This document shows, in pieces, positions 59,140 through 64,000 of a stretch of 64,000 nucleotides of DNA (position 1 is the stretch's first letter; each line of letters opens with the position of its first letter). A program made the position numbers and the translations under genes. Origin of the DNA: Cryptomeria japonica. Its lineage: Eukaryota > Streptophyta > Pinopsida > Cupressales > Cupressaceae. The stretch is taken from NCBI RefSeq assembly GCF_030272615.1, contig NC_081405.1, positions 651,454,920-651,518,919 on the forward strand, given 5' to 3'. Under the pieces are notes generated by a model that saw only the letters and a program-made list of their open reading frames with translations, was not told the origin of the DNA and did not search any database.

Positions 59140-59997
59140 GTGAGGTTACTATTTATAGTAAGTTTTCATTTGAGCACGAAATGGTGCGAAACTCTCCCTG
59201 AAGCTTCTGGTTGGCTAGATAAGCATTCCGGTAAAGTTTCGTCGCAAGGTCACAGCTAGTTTTGAAGATATTAAAGTTTTCGTCTTGGAGGGGTGCAATA
59301 AAATGTTTAAACTTAATTTTGGGGACTTTAGAGGCTCCTAAATGCCCTAAAAAGTGGCCGTAACCGGCAAAGTGGGTTACGAGGTGATAAAGCACTTCGC
59401 GAGCTTTCCGGCGCTTCAAACGGTTCGTCAATCGGACACCCGGTTCTCAAGTTATGGCCTCCGGAAGTTTGTACTCCTGAAATAGGAAAAATAATTTGTA
59501 TCGGATACATAAATGAGTGGTAAAAGGGAGCGACACGTGTTGATGTGTGCTTTAACATGTCATAGGGCATCTAGAAGGGAGATAAGGTCGGCTACACTTT
59601 ATTGGGTGGTTTTAGCCCATGGTTTTGTAATACCGTTTGACGGTTTCTTGTATTGTATCTCCTATTTATGAGGTGTGAGAGATAGAGGTTGTGTGTAAGA
59701 GTCTTATGGCTATTGAGTTGCCTCTGAATCTCTGATTAATGGTACTCCTGTGAAGAGCTTGCTCTGCAAGTATGTTGTAATCTGTTTTGATTGCTGAATA
59801 AAATATTGAGCTTCTTTTGGAGTGTGGGGTTTTTCTCCCGAAAGGGTTTTCCCCACGTAAATCATTGTGTTGTGGTATGATTGTTATTATATCTACTTCT
59901 ATTTTCTGTAACTGTTGTAATGATCTGAAAAAGTTTTGCATTACCCTCCTCTCAAGGTTAGTGTAGGAAGTTGTTTCCGCTACTTAGCTTCCTTACA
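59140..59997 (+). mobile_element. candidate Copia-type LTR
   Basis: The + strand has ctcctatttatgagg (TATA-like, about 59661), aataaa at about 59799, then ggggtttttctcccgaaagg and gttttccccacg (about 59825-59857), the paired motif of Copia LTR 3' parts in sense orientation. Proposed ends are TGTGAGG and CCTTACA, but no target duplication matches, so the boundaries are weak. Confidence 0.5.
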
Positions 59998-60033
59998 AAA
60001 TGGTCATCCAACCCAAAGGGTTGGTATTTGCCA

Positions 60034-60125
60034 ATGCAAATCATTTGGTGGGTGCCAAATATAGCACTCACCAATTTCAAAAAACACATTTTTTATATTT
60101 GGTGCATGCCAAATGGTTTGCATTA
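60034..60125. repeat. imperfect inverted repeat, 28 bp arms
   Basis: aatgcaaatcatttggtggg, continuing as tgccaaat, pairs imperfectly with atttggtgcatgccaaatgg, continuing as tttgcatt, across a loop of about 36 nt. Confidence 0.7.
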
Positions 60126-60174
60126 GAAAATTCTCTCTCTCCCACCCTCTCTACCCCACCTTCCCTCCTTATCC

Positions 60175-60217
<43 letters not shown>

Positions 60218-60645
60218 CTCTTGATCACTACCTATCCAGGCTCCCATCCTCTCTCTCCCTATCTCTAGGTTTCTCCCTCCCTTCCTCTTTACCTCACTAC
60301 TCCCTCCCTATCTCATTACTCACCTCTCCATTCCCTTAAATCTCTCTCACCTCTATCTATGTCCCCTAGGTCTCTATCCTGAGGCTCTAGGTCTTTCAAT
60401 TCTATCTCTCCCCTCTCTAGTTATTTCCCTCCCTCTCCACTTCTCTCCACCTCCTTATGTATCTTTCTCTCTTTGTGAACTTCTCTATCTTCCTCACCTC
60501 TCTACCTCTCCCCTCTTTAGGTCTTTAAATTACTCCCTATCTACCTCTTCCTCCCTCCCAACCCATCTCTTTCTCTTTGTTCTTTTTTTTCTCATATTAT
60601 CTCCGCCTCCCCTCTCTTGATCATCACCTATCCCTCCCTTGTATA
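60126..60645. repeat. polypyrimidine tract with (CT)n core
   Basis: More than 500 bp are almost entirely C and T on the + strand, with a pure (CT)n run at about 60179-60212. A second C/T-rich tract covers about 60797-60975. Confidence 0.9.
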
Positions 60646-60649
60646 TGGT

Positions 60650-60745
60650 TTAGGGAATAGGGTGTAGAATATAGGATTTAGGCTATAGGGTTGAGGTTAT
60701 AGGGTTTAGGGTTGAGGATATTGGTATAGGGTTCAAGATGATGGT
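60650..60745. repeat. degenerate telomere-like repeats
   Basis: The segment is made of variants of the plant telomere unit TTTAGGG, such as tatagggttgaggttatagg and gtttagggttgagg, in one orientation between the two polypyrimidine tracts. Confidence 0.7.
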
Positions 60746-61040
60746 ACAAGGTTTATGGTACATAAGGTTGAGGATATTGCTCATATTGATACTTTCCTAT
60801 ATATCTCCCTCCCCCTCTGCCTCTCTTCTCTCTCTCATGTGTCTCTCCCCTCCTCATATCTCTCCCTCCCTCTCTTAATCCCCCCCCTTCTCTCTCCCCC
60901 ACCTCTAGGTCTCTCCCTCCGTCCCTCTCCATCTATTTATTATTTCCCATCTCTCTCTACTCCCTTCTCCCTATGGGTAAGTGCACCAAGATGGTGAACA
61001 GAAAAGTGGCCACATGCCAAAAAAAAACAAAATTTTTCAT

Positions 61041-61270
61041 AACCCGTACGGGTTCTAAAATTTGAAAAACATGCTAGGCTTGGTAACACCAAGCCTAGAG
61101 AAAAAACAATTAAAAAAACCAAAAGTTCCTTAAAACCCGTACGGGTTTTGAGGAACATTTTTTTTAAATAAAAAAATTTAAAGTTTCTCAAAACCCGTAT
61201 GGGTTTTGAGAAACATATTTCTTTTGTTTAGGCCACGGGTTTTGGCCATTTTCAACGCCAAAACCCATGG
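61041..61270. repeat. cluster of five palindromes
   Basis: Perfect or nearly perfect hairpins follow each other: aacccgtacgggtt (61041-61054); ctaggcttggt/accaagcctag with a 3 nt loop (61074-61098); aaaacccgtacgggtttt (61132-61149); gtttctcaaaacccgt/atgggttttgagaaac with one mismatch (61183-61214); ccacgggttttggc/gccaaaacccatgg with a 10 nt loop and one mismatch (61233-61270). They lie just upstream of the unidentified coding locus. Confidence 0.9.
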
Positions 61271-61470
61271 AACAACAGCAAGGAGAAACCAAAAAAAGCA
61301 TCGAACCCGCACGTGTTTGCAACAATTTTTTATTTTCCCATCATCAAAAGCAATTTTCAACAATGGCACCCTGTCGAACAGGTAAGATTTGTTTTGTTTG
61401 ATTATTTTTCTTTGCATTTTAATTAAATTAGGGTTTTTTAATTGATTTAAGTTTTGTTTTTATTAATTTG

Positions 61471-62663
61471 ATGTCAAATTCTTCAAGAAATCCCCAAAAA
61501 TGAAATAGACAACAAAGACCTCCTCCTGCACAAGCAACACAAGAAAACCCTGTTAACATTGCACAAGAGCAACAAGAAAACCCTCAAAATCTTGAAAATG
61601 CTGCTCCTCAACAACCACCACCACCCCGAAACCCTCCAAGTCCTCCATTAGATCATGTAGATGCCACACAAGAGGATCTCATCAATCGCCTTACACAAAA
61701 TAGTGCCCAAATTTCTATATTGGTGAATAGGTTGAGGACCTCTAAGCTTGAGCACCACTCAACCCTTGCCAAAACACTAGAAACAATGGCTAATAGTGCA
61801 AATGAGGTATCTAGGGAGGTTACGAAATGGGGTTCATGGAGGGATAGATGTCGAACATTTTATGCGGATGGGTTGTCATATGATCAAGTGAAGAAAAAGG
61901 GCATAGTTAAAGCTAGCATATGTGCTCTTTTCACCGATCCTGTTACCAGTAACAACCTAGAACTAAATATGACTCGGTTTCCTATACATTGGTGTGTTCA
62001 TGCTAGGTGAAAGATGCTTTTTGGGATAGGTGGTATATGGTCTTTGACCAACCACCTTGTAATAATTGGGAGGTGCCTCTATATTTTTTGAGAAAGTTGT
62101 ATTGTGAGTTTATCCTCGGCAAGAAGCCGAATTACTTTGACATCCGACAATTTCAGGGTAGAGGGAGAGGCTCTGCGCAGGATAGACCTGGGGCCCATAG
62201 GGTGGTAGATCCACAACATAGGAGGCGTACAGCTCCTAAACCCATGGTTCATGTCACTGTCCCTATATCCTTGAAGGAGTCTATGGAATTACAGACTCTT
62301 TAGGCAGCTGCATCATTGACTGATGTCATTGTTCAGCACGGGACACAGCTGGTCGGAGTAGAGGATGTACTAGCACCTACAACACCTCCTTCATCAGTGA
62401 CACCTCCTTCATCAGTAGCACCTCCTTCCTCAGTGACACCTCCTTCATCAACATCATCTCATGCATCATTTGGCATGAGCCAGCCCATTCAACATATGTG
62501 CCCCACCTACCAGGGTGTATGTTCTGGTGTAGACACTGACGCAGACGAGGATGGTGGGACATCTCATTCGTGTACATGTTGCGGGAGTAGATGCCATGCT
62601 TCCACTGCAGAGGATATGGCCCTCATCGACGAACTGTTCAATATGTTGTACCCTCTCTATTAG
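61471..62663 (+). pseudogene. unidentified protein, 5' coding part, broken
   Basis: From ATG 61471 the frame gives a Gln/Pro-rich N-terminus, then a helical charged part (LINRLTQNSAQISILVNRL, KLEHHSTLAKTLETMAN) and WGSWRDRCRTFYADGLSYDQV. It is interrupted by an early TGA (61501), a one-base frame change near 62006 with the reading continuing as VKDAFWDRWYMVFDQPP, and a TAG near 62300. The last part (62316-62663) holds 18 bp repeats coding TPPSSV and a Cys-rich HSCTCCGSRCH, ending LIDELFNMLYPLY. A short ATG exon with donor (61363-61381, acag/gtaaga) may precede it. I do not recognise the family; a transposon-encoded protein is possible. The same strand continues in the exon ladder downstream. 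Confidence 0.5.
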
Positions 62664-62785
62664 ACACAGGTGCGTTTAATTCTATTTAGGACATGTTATC
62701 AATTAAGTGACTAAATCTTATAAAAAGAAATGAATTTTTATTTTTAGAACAATTTAAAGTGACATATAAATAAAATGCATTGTAG

Positions 62786-63903
62786 GGTGCAACAAGTGGT
62801 GGGAGTACACCACATACTGTTCAGTCGACTCCACGGTCACGAGTAGTTTCGCCACTAGAGGTAAAGATTTGTAAATTTGTTAAAAATATAATAATACATT
62901 GGATTCAAAATATATTTTGTTAATTATATGTATCATTACTTGATATTTTGTAGGGCTTATCAGTGGCTGAGATGTCCCAAGTTGATGATATCACGCTTTC
63001 AGCCATTGACTTTGGTCAAGATAGCTATGCGGTACCATTTAGATTTATATATTTTTTACTTAAGTGATATATTAAATACATGCTCTTTTCCCTTATGTTA
63101 ATTTTTTTCCATTAGTTTACCCCACCTGCCTCGAGGACATCTCATGTGAGAAAGCCATCCTCTAGCACTCTGAGGCAGAAAAAGATATCCTCTCGGACAC
63201 CCAAACGACAGAAGGTAATTCACTACAATTTAAATTCAATTGTTGAAATGTATTATGATTAAACATGTATATGTAGATATTGATAAATGCACTTAATTTA
63301 TTTTTTCTATATATAGAAACATATGGGGTTTATGGAATTAATGAATGCACCTGATGTCGATGAGGTTCAACAGAGGGAAGAGGTGATATCTTCATATTCA
63401 CTTTGGATTGCATTCTTGCTTGTTCAAAATAACTAAATCCTTTTATGTCTATATCATATGTTATCATTTTTCATACAGGAAATGGTAATAGCTGCATCAG
63501 ATTTGACAAGGCCTCCTAAGGTTATAGGAGAACTATACGAGACTTCGGTGTTCATTTTTTCTACATATGTTAAAAATATTTGTTTTATCTAGTTTGTCAA
63601 CAACTTTGGGTTATTAACTTGTATGATTGTCTTTAAACTGTTACAGGCTCCTTGCAAACTTTCTACTGTTATTCTACCATTCCATTTTAGTAGAAGTCCT
63701 ACACGTATATTATGGGATCCAACACGACCAAGGAAAAAGGTATGTCTGTCTTAGACCAACTCCTTTTCACTAAGTGCACAACGGAGTTGAAACCGTCTAG
63801 TTAACTCCTTTTAGATCACTTACCATGGATATAGGAAATGGTCGTAACTGATTCATCTGCGACTTGGCCTTCTATGACCACAACACATCCATCTGAGGCT
63901 CCG
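62786..63903 (+). CDS. unidentified gene: series of small phase-0 exons, runs off the right edge
   Basis: Seven consecutive segments are open, start after AG and stop before GT, and all have lengths divisible by three in the same relative phase: 62786-62860, 62954-63031, 63116-63214, 63317-63382, 63479-63520 (or 63547), 63647-63739 and 63835-63903. They encode a hydrophilic Ser/Thr/Pro/Lys-rich chain (for example SRTSHVRKPSSSTLRQKK, GFMELMNAPDVDEVQQREE). Two exons start alike (EMVIAASD and EMVVTDSS). A further acceptor (ttaccag) occurs at the window end. It probably continues the broken coding part upstream, but a link exon was not proven, and no family is recognised. Confidence 0.45.
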
Positions 63904-64000
63904 GTATGCTTTAGTTTTTTAGTCTATTCATTTTTAGTTATTATGTGTTATTTGACATATATGTCATTAACATGTATTAATGTTGTTTTACCAGTTACAG

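Overview
This window looks like nuclear DNA of a seed plant with a large, repeat-rich genome, most likely a gymnosperm (a conifer fits best). The grounds are spliced plant-type genes, two roughly 10 kb introns packed with repeats, Copia- and Gypsy-type LTRs, L1-type LINEs with an RNase H domain, decayed plastid rRNA and tRNA fragments, and high A+T content. The organism call is inference.

Two host genes can be read completely. The first (+ strand, coding exons between 9125 and 31824) is an RGLG-type E3 ubiquitin ligase: an N-myristoylation signal, a VWA/copine domain and a C-terminal RING-HC. Its 11 coding exons join in frame to 425 codons. Introns 1 (9.9 kb) and 8 (10.3 kb) hold most of its span. 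The second (- strand, 49191 to 46277) is a two-exon glyoxal/galactose-oxidase-like secreted copper radical oxidase of 543 residues with all expected copper and Tyr-Cys ligands. A third, unidentified multi-exon locus (61471 to the right edge) has a broken 5' part followed by a ladder of small phase-0 exons.

Layout. 1-1724: 3' part and 3' LTR of a Gypsy-like element, apparently inserted into an older LINE (1728-4101, - strand). 4.3-9.1 kb: LINE tail remnant, AT-rich sequence with duplications, then the RGLG promoter/leader. 9.1-31.8 kb: the RGLG gene; intron 1 holds a solo Copia LTR with intact target-site duplication, a long alternating purine-pyrimidine tract and a 0.7 kb tandem duplication; intron 8 holds a candidate 4 kb LTR with nine hairpin motifs phased at 167 or 177 bp, a decayed plastid rrn5-trnR-trnN cluster and a foldback element. 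33-44 kb: Gypsy and Copia gag remnants on the - strand; a 6.4 kb LINE (36682-43054) sits inside a Copia LTR and is bounded by a 17 bp target-site duplication. 46.3-49.3 kb: the oxidase gene. 50-60 kb: a 0.9 kb direct-repeat pair 3.3 kb apart, a LINE-like relic and two further Copia LTR candidates. 60-61.3 kb: polypyrimidine tracts, telomere-like repeats and a cluster of five palindromes next to the unidentified locus.

The host genes show no shared pathway; they are islands in nested mobile elements. The most unusual items are the phased hairpin array, the phase-0 exon ladder, the extra ORF at the 3' end of the LINE and the five-palindrome cluster.
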